Positions 18,048-25,931 of a stretch of DNA of 53,345 bases are shown here, one piece after another. This stretch comes from Janthinobacterium sp. GW456P. GTDB taxonomy: Bacteria; Pseudomonadota; Gammaproteobacteria; Burkholderiales; Burkholderiaceae_D. The stretch lies in contig NZ_NEHB01000005.1 in the NCBI RefSeq assembly GCF_002127655.1, forward strand, positions 1,287 to 54,631. Direction: 5' to 3'. Within the stretch, counting starts at the first letter, position 1. Each line of letters begins with the position of its first letter. Under the pieces are notes generated by a model that was not told where the DNA came from, made no database searches, and saw only the letters and a program-made list of their open reading frames with translations. The translations under genes and the position numbers were made by a program.

Positions 18048-19263
18048 GTCGATCCGGCAACGCCTGTTCGCCGCCCTGGCCGGCTTCACCGTCCTGCTGT
18101 GCCTGTGCTACACGGGCCTGGCGCTGGTGATTGCGTATGTGACGGAAGACATGCTGGTGCAGCGCCTGCTCGAGCGCGAAGCGGCGGTGCTCAGCCAGCG
18201 CTTGCGCCAGCACGGCGAGCTGACGCCGTCCGGCAGCGACCTCATCACGGTGTATGGCCGTTACCTTGACTTGCCTCAAGCGGTGCGCGCGCAAGTGCCG
18301 CCATCCGTCCCGCGCGGCGAAGTGTTTACCACGACGGGCCAGCATTATCACGTGCTGGCGCTGGACCTCGTTGCCGCTGGCCAGCCGCGGCGCGCGTATC
18401 TGCTGGCCGACGTGGCGCCCGTGCTGGTGGTGCGGCGCCTGGTGGGGGAGGTGGGCGGTGTCGTCGCAGGCGTGGCGCTGGCGCTGATCGCCCTGGCCTT
18501 GCTGCTGGCCTACTGGCTGGCGCGCCGCCTCGTGCTGCCCTTGCAGCGATTGGCCCAGGAAGCGCGCCAGCTGGCGCCCGGCGGCGCCGTCCATTTCAGC
18601 GAGCGCGACCGCCCCGACGAGATCGGCTTCCTGGCGCGCCGCCTGGAAACCACCTTTGCCGAACTGCAGGCGGTGTTGCTGCGTGAACAGGCGTTCGCGC
18701 GCGACGTCAGCCATGAATTGCGCACGCCGCTGACCCTGATGCACAACAGCCTGGCGCTGGCCGGCGCGCAGCCGCTGGCGGCAGACGGGCAGGCGCAGCT
18801 GCGCCAGGGTGTCGACGACATGCGCGCCACCATCGACGTGCTGTTCGCGCTGGCGCGGGCCGAGCAGTTGCCTGGCGACGTGGTGGAGCTGCGCGGCTGT
18901 ATCGAGCAATGCCTGCTGCGCCTGCTCGACGAGCATCGTTGGGATGCCAGCCTGCTGACCCTGGACTTGCCCGAGCGCCTGGAGGTCGTCGGCAATCCGC
19001 CGCTGACGATGTTGCTCATCAATAATTGCCTGGCGAATGCCCTGTTCCATGGCGGCCCCGCTTGCCGCATCAATATCGCGTATGCGCAAGGCTGCTTGAG
19101 CATCGGCAATACCGTGCCGGCGGGGCAGCCGCGGCGCGTCCAGGGCTTTGCGCATGGACAAAGCTTGCTGGCACGCGTGGCGCAGGCCATGCGCTGGGAC
19201 ATCCGTTTCCATCCGGGCGAGGCGCACTACCGCGTCGACATTCTTCCCCTCCAGACACGATAA
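18040..19263 (+). CDS. Membrane sensor histidine kinase with divergent ATP lid
   Basis: A 407-residue kinase: TM1 (about 10-32), periplasmic sensor (about 33-125), TM2 (about 137-160), HAMP (about 162-212), then HisKA with H225 in [14 protein letters not shown]. The N box is present (LLINNCLANALFHGG). The usual D-x-G-x-G box is replaced by LSIGNTVPAGQP, and the lid by FAHGQSLLARVAQ. This form occurs in a subset of QseC-like kinases whose ATPase domain is shortened, so it may still be active, but nucleotide binding is uncertain. It pairs with the OmpR-type regulator just upstream. Confidence 0.87.
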   Translation: MARSIRQRLFAALAGFTVLLCLCYTGLALVIAYVTEDMLVQRLLEREAAVLSQRLRQHGELTPSGSDLITVYGRYLDLPQAVRAQVPPSVPRGEVFTTTGQHYHVLALDLVAAGQPRRAYLLADVAPVLVVRRLVGEVGGVVAGVALALIALALLLAYWLARRLVLPLQRLAQEARQLAPGGAVHFSERDRPDEIGFLARRLETTFAELQAVLLREQAFARDVSHELRTPLTLMHNSLALAGAQPLAADGQAQLRQGVDDMRATIDVLFALARAEQLPGDVVELRGCIEQCLLRLLDEHRWDASLLTLDLPERLEVVGNPPLTMLLINNCLANALFHGGPACRINIAYAQGCLSIGNTVPAGQPRRVQGFAHGQSLLARVAQAMRWDIRFHPGEAHYRVDILPLQTR

Positions 19264-19338
19264 AAAGCAGGGAGATTTCACCGCGATTTCACCGGCGCTT
19301 GCCTAAGCTGCAAGCTCTTGATTAAGGGAGAAAACCGC

Positions 19339-20220
19339 ATGAAATGTCTTATCAGTCTGCTTATACTGGCGTGCACCAGCGCCCCTGTTCTGGCGCAAGT
19401 GAGCAGCCTCGTCCACAAGGAAGAAAAGCGCCGCTACATCGTCTACACGCCCGCCGCCTACGACCAGGCGCCGCAGCAAGCGTTCCCCGTCGTCTTCAAT
19501 TTCCATGGCGGCGGCATGAGCATGGCGGAACAGATGCTGTACACGCAGATGAACAAGGCGGCCGAGCGCCACCGGTACATCGTGGTGTACCCGCAAGGCA
19601 TCAAGCAGGACTGGAACGTGGGCTTCGGCATGGACTACCTGGCGGGCACGGATGACGTCGGTTTTACGCAAGCGATATTGAGCAAACTCAAGCAGAATTA
19701 CCGCATCGATGACAAGCGCGTGTATGCCACGGGCCTGTCGCGCGGCGGTTTCTTTGCCCTGCGCCTGGCGGCCGAGTTGCCGCAACAGTTCGCGGCCGTC
19801 GCCTCGGTGGGCGCGCCCATGCCGGAACCGGTGCTGCAGCATCACAAGCAGAAGGAGAAGGTCGGCGTGCTGCTGATGCAGGGGACGGCCGACAAGGTCG
19901 TGCTGTTTGAGGGCAAGACCGCCAGCTATCTGTCGGCCGAGGATACCTTCGCCTACTGGCGCAGGCACAACGGCATCGACGGCGATGCGCCGCAGCCGCG
20001 CCGGATGCCTGGGCCTGCCGGCGACGCCACGCAAGTGAGCTGGCAGGAGCAGGGCAGTGGCGCGGGCGGCGCCAGCGTGGCTTTGTTCACCGTCAAGGAC
20101 GGCGGCCACACCTGGCCCGGCGCCGACGCCTTCAATATCGGCCTGCCCATCGGCAAGACCACCTACGCCATCGATGCGAACGAAGTGATGTGGGAATTTT
20201 TCAGCAAGCACCGGCGATAA
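19339..20220 (+). CDS. Secreted PHB-depolymerase/feruloyl-esterase-like hydrolase (LpqC type)
   Basis: A 293-residue secreted alpha/beta hydrolase. Signal peptide residues 1-19 (MKCLISLLILACTSAPVLA). Oxyanion motif NFHGGGMSM, nucleophile Ser in GLSRGGFFALRLAA, a DG acid segment in MQGTADKVV, and the catalytic His in GGHTWPGADAF. This order is that of the poly(3-hydroxybutyrate) depolymerase and feruloyl esterase LpqC group, which cleaves polyesters or plant phenolic esters outside the cell. ATG 19339 is preferred as GGGAGA precedes it and the signal peptide starts there. It lies 75 bp after the kinase gene on the same strand. Confidence 0.82.
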   Translation: MKCLISLLILACTSAPVLAQVSSLVHKEEKRRYIVYTPAAYDQAPQQAFPVVFNFHGGGMSMAEQMLYTQMNKAAERHRYIVVYPQGIKQDWNVGFGMDYLAGTDDVGFTQAILSKLKQNYRIDDKRVYATGLSRGGFFALRLAAELPQQFAAVASVGAPMPEPVLQHHKQKEKVGVLLMQGTADKVVLFEGKTASYLSAEDTFAYWRRHNGIDGDAPQPRRMPGPAGDATQVSWQEQGSGAGGASVALFTVKDGGHTWPGADAFNIGLPIGKTTYAIDANEVMWEFFSKHRR

Positions 20221-20280
20221 CGCTGCGGGGACGCTGGTGCCTGTGGCACACTCTGGTCATCTTGAATCTTGCACAAGGAA

Positions 20281-20784
20281 ATGATGAACAGTCACCCCGT
20301 CGCCATGTTTTGCCGCTCGCTGGGCCAGTTGTCTGCCATGCTGCACAAGCTCGACGCCCAGCCGCAGATCCTGGCGGCGCGGCTGCACCCGGACATGCTG
20401 CCGTTCGCCCAGCAGGTGCGCGCGGCCGTGAGTTTTTCCCTGCGCGGCTGCTGCCCGCTGGCAGGGCTGGAGGTGGCCGATTTCAGCGCCGCCGCCAACC
20501 TGCAGGAACAGATCGCGCAGACCATGCGTTATCTGCAGGCGATTCCTGCGGAGCGCTTTGACGGGCCGCCAGAGCGCCTCTGCCGCGATCGCGCCGGCTT
20601 CGCCGACATCGCGCTGCCGGCCGATGAATATTTGAATCTGTACATTGTGCCGAATTTCTACTTTCACTTCAGCATGGCGTATGCGATTGCGCGCAGCGCC
20701 GGCGCGGCCATCGGCAAGGGCGATTTCGACGGCTATCACTTGTATGCGCCGGGATTTTCATTCGAGCGTCCCGCCGCGCCGTAG
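20281..20784 (+). CDS. DUF1993 family protein
   Basis: A 167-residue soluble helical protein that fits DUF1993, a DinB-like four-helix fold: LGQLSAMLHKLDAQPQILAA near the start, then LHPDMLPFAQQVRAAVSFS, and a late NFYFHFSMAYAIAR with His residues placed as in metal-binding DinB relatives. The function is unknown. Two adjacent ATG codons (20281, 20284) follow AAGGA; the second has the better spacing, the difference is one residue. Confidence 0.78.
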   Translation: MMNSHPVAMFCRSLGQLSAMLHKLDAQPQILAARLHPDMLPFAQQVRAAVSFSLRGCCPLAGLEVADFSAAANLQEQIAQTMRYLQAIPAERFDGPPERLCRDRAGFADIALPADEYLNLYIVPNFYFHFSMAYAIARSAGAAIGKGDFDGYHLYAPGFSFERPAAP

Positions 20785-20787
20785 TGG

Positions 20788-21246
20788 CTACAGCCCAGCA
20801 TCCTTCCAGGCAGATAACCCCAGCCGCTTCAGCAGCCGGCCCGACAGCCCGCAGCTCCAGCAACTGATCTGGATTTGCCGGTGGCTTGCCGGCCCCTGCG
20901 CATGCCATGCTTGTTCGGCGTAATCGAGCAGCGCCTCGCTGAACGGAGAATGGTCGGCCACGGGCGGCAGCCTGGACATCAGTTCGAACACGCCGTGGGT
21001 GGAACCCTTGATCTGCAGCAAACCGGCCAGCAGCGCGCGCAGCACTTCGCCGTCGATGTTGGTGCTCGCTTGCGTGAAACGCTGCTGCCAGCATAGTTCG
21101 CGTTGCTGCCACCGTTGCAGCAGGGCGGGCACATCGCGGGGCTGCAACCGCCCGACCAGCTCGTCCGCCTCCTGAAACAGGTCGAGGCGGTCGTATTCCT
21201 CGCCATCGAGCCCCAGCAGTTCATCGAGTTCGTGCAAGATGCTCAT
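20788..21246 (-). CDS. Conserved hypothetical protein, possibly Zn-ribbon-like tail
   Basis: A 152-residue soluble, mostly helical protein with acidic N-terminus (LHELDELLGLDGEEYDRLDL) and a C-terminal ISCWSCGLSGRLLKRLGL in which a C-x-x-C pair stands before a short basic helix. I do not recognise a family. It is the last gene of a three-gene minus-strand operon, overlapping the end of the dehydrogenase gene by 4 bp (ATGA). It converges with the DUF1993 gene, leaving only 3 bp between the two stops. Confidence 0.55.
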   Translation of the reverse strand: MSILHELDELLGLDGEEYDRLDLFQEADELVGRLQPRDVPALLQRWQQRELCWQQRFTQASTNIDGEVLRALLAGLLQIKGSTHGVFELMSRLPPVADHSPFSEALLDYAEQAWHAQGPASHRQIQISCWSCGLSGRLLKRLGLSAWKDAGL

Positions 21247-22226
21247 GCCACCACGTTCGTGGGGGTGCCCCGCTCGAATGCTTCGATATTGCCGATCAGG
21301 ATGTCGGCCAGTTTCTGCATGGCCTCGCCACTGGCCCAGGCCGTGTGCGGCGTGAGGATGAAGTTGTGCAGGCGCAAACTTAAAAGCGGGTTGTCTGGCG
21401 GCGGCGGTTCCGTCGACAGCACGTCGAAGCCGGCGCCGGCGATCACCCCGCGGGTCAATGCGTCGGCCAGGGCCGCTTCGTCGACGAGGCCGCCCCGTGC
21501 CGTGTTGATCAGCAGCGAGGTCGGCTGCATGCGCGCCAGTTCCTTTGCTCCGATGATGTTGCGCGTCTTGTCCGTCAGGGGCAGATGCAGGCTCAGCACG
21601 TCGGAGGTGGTCAGCAGTTCGTCAAAATCCACTTCTTTTACACCGTCTTCCTGGATCGGGGAACGGTTGTGGACGATCACCTGCATGCCGAAGGCGCGTC
21701 CCAGCTGTGCCACGGACTTGCCCAGCGCGCCGTAGCCGAGCAAGCCCAGGCGGCTGCCGGCCAGGTCGCGGATCGGGTGGCCGAACAGGCAGAAGCGGTC
21801 CGACGCCTGCCACAGGCCCGCTTCCACATCAAAGCGGTAGGCGATGAGCTGGCGGCGCAGGGCCAGCATCAGGGCCAAGGTGTGCTCGGGCACGGTGGCG
21901 CGCGCGTAGTCGCGGATATTCGCCACCACGATGCCCCGTTCGCGGCAGGCGGCCAGGTCGAGGATATCCGTGCCAGTGGCGGCCACGGCGATCATTTTGA
22001 GGTCGGGCAGCTGCGCCAGTTCGGCCGCGCGCAGCGGCACCTTGTTCGTGATGGCGATGCTGGCGCCTTGCAGGCGTGACACCGTCTGTTCGCTGCCCTT
22101 GGTGTGCGCATATTCTTCCCAGCTGTGGGCGAAGGCGGGCGGGCGCACGGCGGCGATCAGGCTGTCGCGGTCGAGAAAGACGATGCGGTGCGGGTGCAGG
22201 TGCGGCGGTGTGCTTGCTGCGGTCAT
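21243..22226 (-). CDS. D-2-hydroxyacid dehydrogenase (glycerate dehydrogenase/hydroxypyruvate reductase-like)
   Basis: A 327-residue NAD(P)-dependent enzyme. Substrate domain, then Rossmann motif GLLGYGALGKSVAQLGRAFG, then the catalytic residues: Arg in LLINTARGGLVDE, an acidic residue in GAGFDVLSTEPP, and His in ILTPHTAWASGE. It reduces a 2-oxo acid to the D-2-hydroxy acid or runs in reverse; the HprA-like glyoxylate/hydroxypyruvate reductases are the closest type by pattern. The start at 22226 follows GAGG and overlaps the stop of the LysR gene (ATGA), so the two are translationally coupled. Confidence 0.88.
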   Translation of the reverse strand: MTAASTPPHLHPHRIVFLDRDSLIAAVRPPAFAHSWEEYAHTKGSEQTVSRLQGASIAITNKVPLRAAELAQLPDLKMIAVAATGTDILDLAACRERGIVVANIRDYARATVPEHTLALMLALRRQLIAYRFDVEAGLWQASDRFCLFGHPIRDLAGSRLGLLGYGALGKSVAQLGRAFGMQVIVHNRSPIQEDGVKEVDFDELLTTSDVLSLHLPLTDKTRNIIGAKELARMQPTSLLINTARGGLVDEAALADALTRGVIAGAGFDVLSTEPPPPDNPLLSLRLHNFILTPHTAWASGEAMQKLADILIGNIEAFERGTPTNVVA

Positions 22227-23185
22227 GGCTGGGCCTCGGTCTGGATGGCGCGCGGGCTGGGGCTGGCGTTCTTGCCCTTCAGCTGCGTGGCCGGGTGGTT
22301 GGTAAACATGTCGGCGACCCATTCGACAAACACGCGCACCTTGGCGGACAGGTGGCGGTTGGGCGGATAGATCACGTGGATGGGCAGCGGGTCGGATTCC
22401 CAATCGCCCAGCAATTCCACCATTTTGCCCTGTTCCATCAGCGGTGCAAGCATGAAATGCGTCATTTGCACGATGCCCAGGCCCGCCAGGCCGGCCGCCG
22501 CGTAGGCGTTCGAGTCGTTCAGGGCGATATGGCTGGGCATGGACATCTGGATGCGTTCGCCCGCGCGCGTGAAATCCCATTCGAAGGTCTTGCCCGTCTT
22601 GGCGGAGAAGAAATTCACGCCCCGGTGCTGGGCCAGGTCGTTCGGGTGCAGCGGCGTGCCGTACCGCGCCAGGTAGCCGGGCGCGGCGCAGGTGATGAAA
22701 TGCAGCACGCCGACACGGCGCGCGATCAGGTTCAGGTCGCCCAGTTCGCCGCCGCGCACGGCGCAATCGACGCCTTCCTCGATCAGGTCGACGGGACGGT
22801 CGCTGCAACCGAGTTCCAGCGAGATGTCCGGGTAGCGGGCAAAAAAGTCGGGCAAGGCGGGAATGATCAGTTCGCTGGCCAGGGCCGTGGGCGCATCCAC
22901 GCGCAGCCGTCCGCTGGGGCTCAATCGCGTGCGCGACAGCGATTCCTCGGCTTCGCGCACGTCCGACAGGATGCGCACGCAGCGTTCGTAATAGGCGGCG
23001 CCGTCGGAGGTGATGCTGACATGGCGCGTGGTGCGGTTGAGCAACTTAACCGACAAGCTTGTTTCCAGCGACTGGATCAGGGTCGACACGGTGGCTTTGG
23101 GCAACTGCATGTTCTCGGCCGCGCGCGTAAAGCCGCCCGCATCGACGACTTGGATGAAAACTTCCATGGCTTGCAGCTTGTTCAC
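22223..23185 (-). CDS. LysR-family transcriptional regulator
   Basis: A 320-residue LysR protein. The helix-turn-helix occupies the first 60 residues (NKLQAMEVFIQVVDAGGFTR, KATVSTLIQSLETSL), followed by the periplasmic-binding-like effector domain (about 90-295). The start is taken as GTG 23185 because AGGAA lies six bases upstream and the protein then begins MNKLQAMEVF as relatives do; an upstream GTG at 23200 adds five residues. It is divergent from the peptide-hydrolase-RND genes and so is their probable regulator, as MexT is for mexEF-oprN. It may also act on its partner dehydrogenase gene. Confidence 0.88.
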   Translation of the reverse strand: MNKLQAMEVFIQVVDAGGFTRAAENMQLPKATVSTLIQSLETSLSVKLLNRTTRHVSITSDGAAYYERCVRILSDVREAEESLSRTRLSPSGRLRVDAPTALASELIIPALPDFFARYPDISLELGCSDRPVDLIEEGVDCAVRGGELGDLNLIARRVGVLHFITCAAPGYLARYGTPLHPNDLAQHRGVNFFSAKTGKTFEWDFTRAGERIQMSMPSHIALNDSNAYAAAGLAGLGIVQMTHFMLAPLMEQGKMVELLGDWESDPLPIHVIYPPNRHLSAKVRVFVEWVADMFTNHPATQLKGKNASPSPRAIQTEAQP

Positions 23186-23214
23186 TTGATTTCCTATCAC
23201 TTTCTGTATGATTA

Positions 23215-23228
23215 TTCAGAATCCTGAA
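23215..23228. promoter_or_regulatory. Candidate LysR binding site
   Basis: TTCAG-AATC-CTGAA, a perfect 5-bp inverted repeat containing T-N11-A, lies 30 bp upstream of the LysR start in the 148-bp divergent spacer. A possible plus-strand promoter, TTTATC-N17-TATAGT (23251-23279), follows it. Both are pattern-based guesses. Confidence 0.45.
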
Positions 23229-23333
23229 CAATCAATTCGGCATTGCACTCTTTATCAGATTGTAGATCAAGTCTATAGTTGTTGTACTGCAGCATAAATG
23301 TGATGCCGCAGGAAGTACAACAGGAGAAACATC

Positions 23334-23546
23334 ATGGCTTATCGGAATGGAATCTTTGCAGTGCTTGCTCTCGCTATGAGCTCGCTTGCTCTGGCCGCGA
23401 TGGTATCGACGGATGCCTACTCGCTGGCGGCGCAAAGCGAAGCCAGTGCGTATAGCGCCCTGACCCATGAAGTAGGCGGCGTCGCCCTGTTGTGCCTGAA
23501 CGACGCGGTACGCGATGCTGCGGTGCAGCCGGTGGTGGCGCAATGA
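23334..23546 (+). CDS. Small secreted peptide (70 aa)
   Basis: A 70-residue protein with a clear signal peptide (YRNGIFAVLALAMSSLALA, cleavage after AMSSLALA) and a mature part of about 48 residues, Ala/Val-rich with a single Cys. A good GGAG site precedes ATG 23334. It overlaps the hydrolase gene by 4 bp (ATGA), so translation of the two is coupled, which argues that it is real. I recognise no family. It could be a small periplasmic partner of the efflux system or of the hydrolase-like protein. Confidence 0.6.
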   Translation: MAYRNGIFAVLALAMSSLALAAMVSTDAYSLAAQSEASAYSALTHEVGGVALLCLNDAVRDAAVQPVVAQ

Positions 23547-24403
23547 GCGTGGCCGGCGCAGCGGCCGAACTGGCACCTGGCCAGGCGCTGAAGATACGCG
23601 ACATCCAGGTGCAGGGCGCGCAGGATGCGCTCGGCGCGCGCCTCTACACGGCCGGCGTGCCGGGCGCCAAACAGCCGAACCTGATGGTCTTCTTCCATGG
23701 CGGCGGCTTTGTCGATGGCGATCTGGATGACGCGGACGACTTCCTGCGCTGCCTCGTGCTGAGCAACCCGGACCACGTGGTGCTGGCCGCGAACTACACG
23801 CTGGCGAAGGTGCGGCCATTCCCCGCCGCCGTGGAAGACGCGCATGCCGTGCTGCTGTGGGCAAAAAAGAACAAGACCAAGCTGGGCTGGACGGGCAAGC
23901 AGATGGTGGTGTCGGGCATCGAAGCGGGCGCCAACCTGGCCGCCGTGTGCGCCATGATGTCGCGCGACCGGGGCGGACCGCCCCTCGCGGGCCAGGTGCT
24001 GATCATGCCCATGCTCGACCCCGGGCTGTCGACCTGTTCGATGCGCCACTTGCCGACCTGTCCCGACCTGGCCGAAGTGGCCGACCAGTGCGCCGCCGCC
24101 TATCGTGGTTACCTGCCGAATGCCGCTGACCGTACCCATCCGTATGCGTCGCCACTGCAGTCGAGCCGCCTGAAGAACCTGCCGCCAGCCTTGATCTTGT
24201 CCAGCGAAGACGACCCATTGCGCGACGAGGCTGAACAATACGGCAGCAAATTGATCGCCTGCGGCATCAAGACCACCGTGCGGCGCATGGCCGCCGCGCC
24301 GCTGCAAGACGCTACCGCCCGTAATGAATGCGCTTGCAAGGTGCAGGTATTAAGCGAAATTAGCAGTTTCGTCGCCGGACTGGGGCAGGAGCCCGCGTCA
24401 TAA
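23543..24403 (+). CDS. Alpha/beta-hydrolase-fold protein of HSL family lacking catalytic Ser and His
   Basis: A 286-residue protein with the hormone-sensitive-lipase fold: oxyanion motif H52-G-G-G in MVFFHGGGFVDGD, the NYTLAKVRPFPAAVED segment, and the acid loop SSEDDPLRDEAEQYG. At the nucleophile elbow the usual G-D-S-A-G is G-I-E127-A-G, so the catalytic serine is glutamate. The C-terminal region where the HSL histidine (H-G-F) should be has no His at all (RRMAAAPLQDATARNE). It should therefore be a non-catalytic member, perhaps a binding or scaffold protein. It is the second gene of the set divergent from LysR and sits 281 bp before the RND adaptor. Confidence 0.8.
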   Translation: MSVAGAAAELAPGQALKIRDIQVQGAQDALGARLYTAGVPGAKQPNLMVFFHGGGFVDGDLDDADDFLRCLVLSNPDHVVLAANYTLAKVRPFPAAVEDAHAVLLWAKKNKTKLGWTGKQMVVSGIEAGANLAAVCAMMSRDRGGPPLAGQVLIMPMLDPGLSTCSMRHLPTCPDLAEVADQCAAAYRGYLPNAADRTHPYASPLQSSRLKNLPPALILSSEDDPLRDEAEQYGSKLIACGIKTTVRRMAAAPLQDATARNECACKVQVLSEISSFVAGLGQEPAS

Positions 24404-24444
24404 AGCCGCCATCTGGGCACTGCAAAAAAACTTACACTAATCAG

Positions 24445-24484
24445 TTTACTTTTTGAGTTTCGGTTGCTACACTACGCAGTGTAG
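24445..24484 (+). promoter_or_regulatory. Candidate promoter and overlapping palindromic operator of the RND operon
   Basis: TTTACT (24445-24450), 17-bp spacer, TACACT (24468-24473) form a plausible promoter for the adaptor gene at 24685. The -10 lies inside a perfect palindrome CTACACT-ACGC-AGTGTAG (24467-24484), the right size for a dimeric repressor such as a TetR protein. The long 5' leader (about 200 nt) shows no other clear element. Confidence 0.5.
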
Positions 24485-24684
24485 TTCCCTTCCTGTCTGC
24501 GTTGTGCGTTCGCACAGCCAGCTTCGTCGTCCCCGTCCGCTTTCAAGCAGCTGGCGGCCTGTTTACCTTTGATCGAGCGCCGTCGGGCGCCATGGCAACA
24601 CCGTTCACCGCAGTTTCCAACTTTTCGCTGGGTTGCTTCCTGCCGCCCATACCATTAGAAATTTTCATAAAACAGGGAAATAAA

Positions 24685-25929
24685 ATGAAAAACGTTCAAC
24701 AATTTTCCACTCTGCTGAAGCCCCTGGCTGCATCGCTCGCGCTGGCGGGACTGGTGGCCGTGAGCCTGGCCGGCTGCGACTCGGCCAACAGCAAGGTGCC
24801 CGACGCGCCCGCGGCCGGCGGCCCGCCCATCTCGGCCGCCGCCGTCGTTGAAAAACAGATCACGGAAACGCAGGAATTTTCGGGCCGCCTGGAAGCGATC
24901 GAGCGCGTGGAAATCCGCTCGCGCGTCGGCGGCTTCATCACGGCCGTCAACTTCAAGCCGGGCAGCGAAGTGAAAAAGGGCGATGTGTTGTTCGTCATCG
25001 ATCCGCGCCCATTCCAGGCCGAAGTGTCGCGCGCCGAAGGCACGGCCGCATCGGCCCGCGCCAAGGCGGAACTGGCCAAGCTGGAGCTGTCGCGCGCCGA
25101 AAAGCTGCTGGCCGAAAAAGCCATCGCCCAGCGCGAATTCGATGAAAAGGCATCGGGCCTGAAAGAGCTGGACGCGAATGTCCGCTCGGCGCAAGCCGCG
25201 TATGAAGCGGCCAGGCTGAACCTGTCGTACACGCAGGTGCAGGCGCCGATCAGCGGCCGCGTCAGCAAGGCGGAAATCACCGTCGGCAACCTGATCGACG
25301 CTTCCGCCATTTTGACTTCGGTGGTGTCGACGGACCGCATCTACGCCAGCTTCGACGGCGATGAAGATACCTACCTGCGCGTGGCCGGCACGGCGCAAAA
25401 GGGCACGCCCGTCACCGTCAAGGTGGGCCTGGCCAACGAAACGGGCTTCCCGCATGAAGGCAAGCTGGAATTCGTCGACAACCAGCTCGACCCGGCCACG
25501 GGCAGCGTGCGCATGCGCGCCACCTTCGCCAACGCCGAGCGCCAGCTGGTGCCGGGCCTGTTTGCGCGCATCCAGCTCGACGGCGGCAACGGCCCGCACG
25601 CGCAAAGCACGGCGCTGCTGATCAGCGACCGCGCCGTCGGCACGGACCAGAGCCGCAAATACGTCTACGTGGTGGGAGCCGACAACAAGGCCGAATACCG
25701 CGCCGTCAAGCTGGGCCCGACCTCGGACGGCTTGCGCGTGGTGCGCGAAGGCTTGAAGGCGGGCGAAAAAATCGTCGTCAACGGCTTGCAGCGCGTGCGC
25801 CCCGGTGCGCCCGTGACGCCGCAGATGGTGGCGATGGATTTCGACCCGACCGCGCCCGTCGCTCCCGCAAAACCTGAAGCAAAAGACGCCAAGATCGCCG
25901 CGAAAGCAGCATCGACTTCCAAGGAATAA
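24685..25929 (+). CDS. RND efflux periplasmic adaptor, MexE/AcrA type
   Basis: A 414-residue membrane-fusion protein. Lipoprotein signal with lipobox L-A-G-C (Cys31). The lipoyl half-motifs (VEIRSRVGGFITAVNFKPGS and LSYTQVQAPISGRVSKAEIT) flank a coiled-coil hairpin (about 110-180, Ala/Glu/Lys-rich), followed by the beta-barrel and membrane-proximal domains and an Ala/Lys-rich tail. It connects the inner-membrane pump to the outer-membrane channel. The start at 24685 follows GGGAAA and begins a clean signal peptide; longer in-frame extension upstream lacks a ribosome site. First gene of a three-gene efflux operon, 2 bp before the pump gene. Confidence 0.93.
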   Translation: MKNVQQFSTLLKPLAASLALAGLVAVSLAGCDSANSKVPDAPAAGGPPISAAAVVEKQITETQEFSGRLEAIERVEIRSRVGGFITAVNFKPGSEVKKGDVLFVIDPRPFQAEVSRAEGTAASARAKAELAKLELSRAEKLLAEKAIAQREFDEKASGLKELDANVRSAQAAYEAARLNLSYTQVQAPISGRVSKAEITVGNLIDASAILTSVVSTDRIYASFDGDEDTYLRVAGTAQKGTPVTVKVGLANETGFPHEGKLEFVDNQLDPATGSVRMRATFANAERQLVPGLFARIQLDGGNGPHAQSTALLISDRAVGTDQSRKYVYVVGADNKAEYRAVKLGPTSDGLRVVREGLKAGEKIVVNGLQRVRPGAPVTPQMVAMDFDPTAPVAPAKPEAKDAKIAAKAASTSKE

Positions 25930-25931
25930 AC

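Noticed and set aside
22227..22808. N-terminal extension of the hydroxyacid dehydrogenase frame
   Set aside because: The added 194 codons run inside the LysR gene in another frame. A ribosome site and the family start are at 22226.
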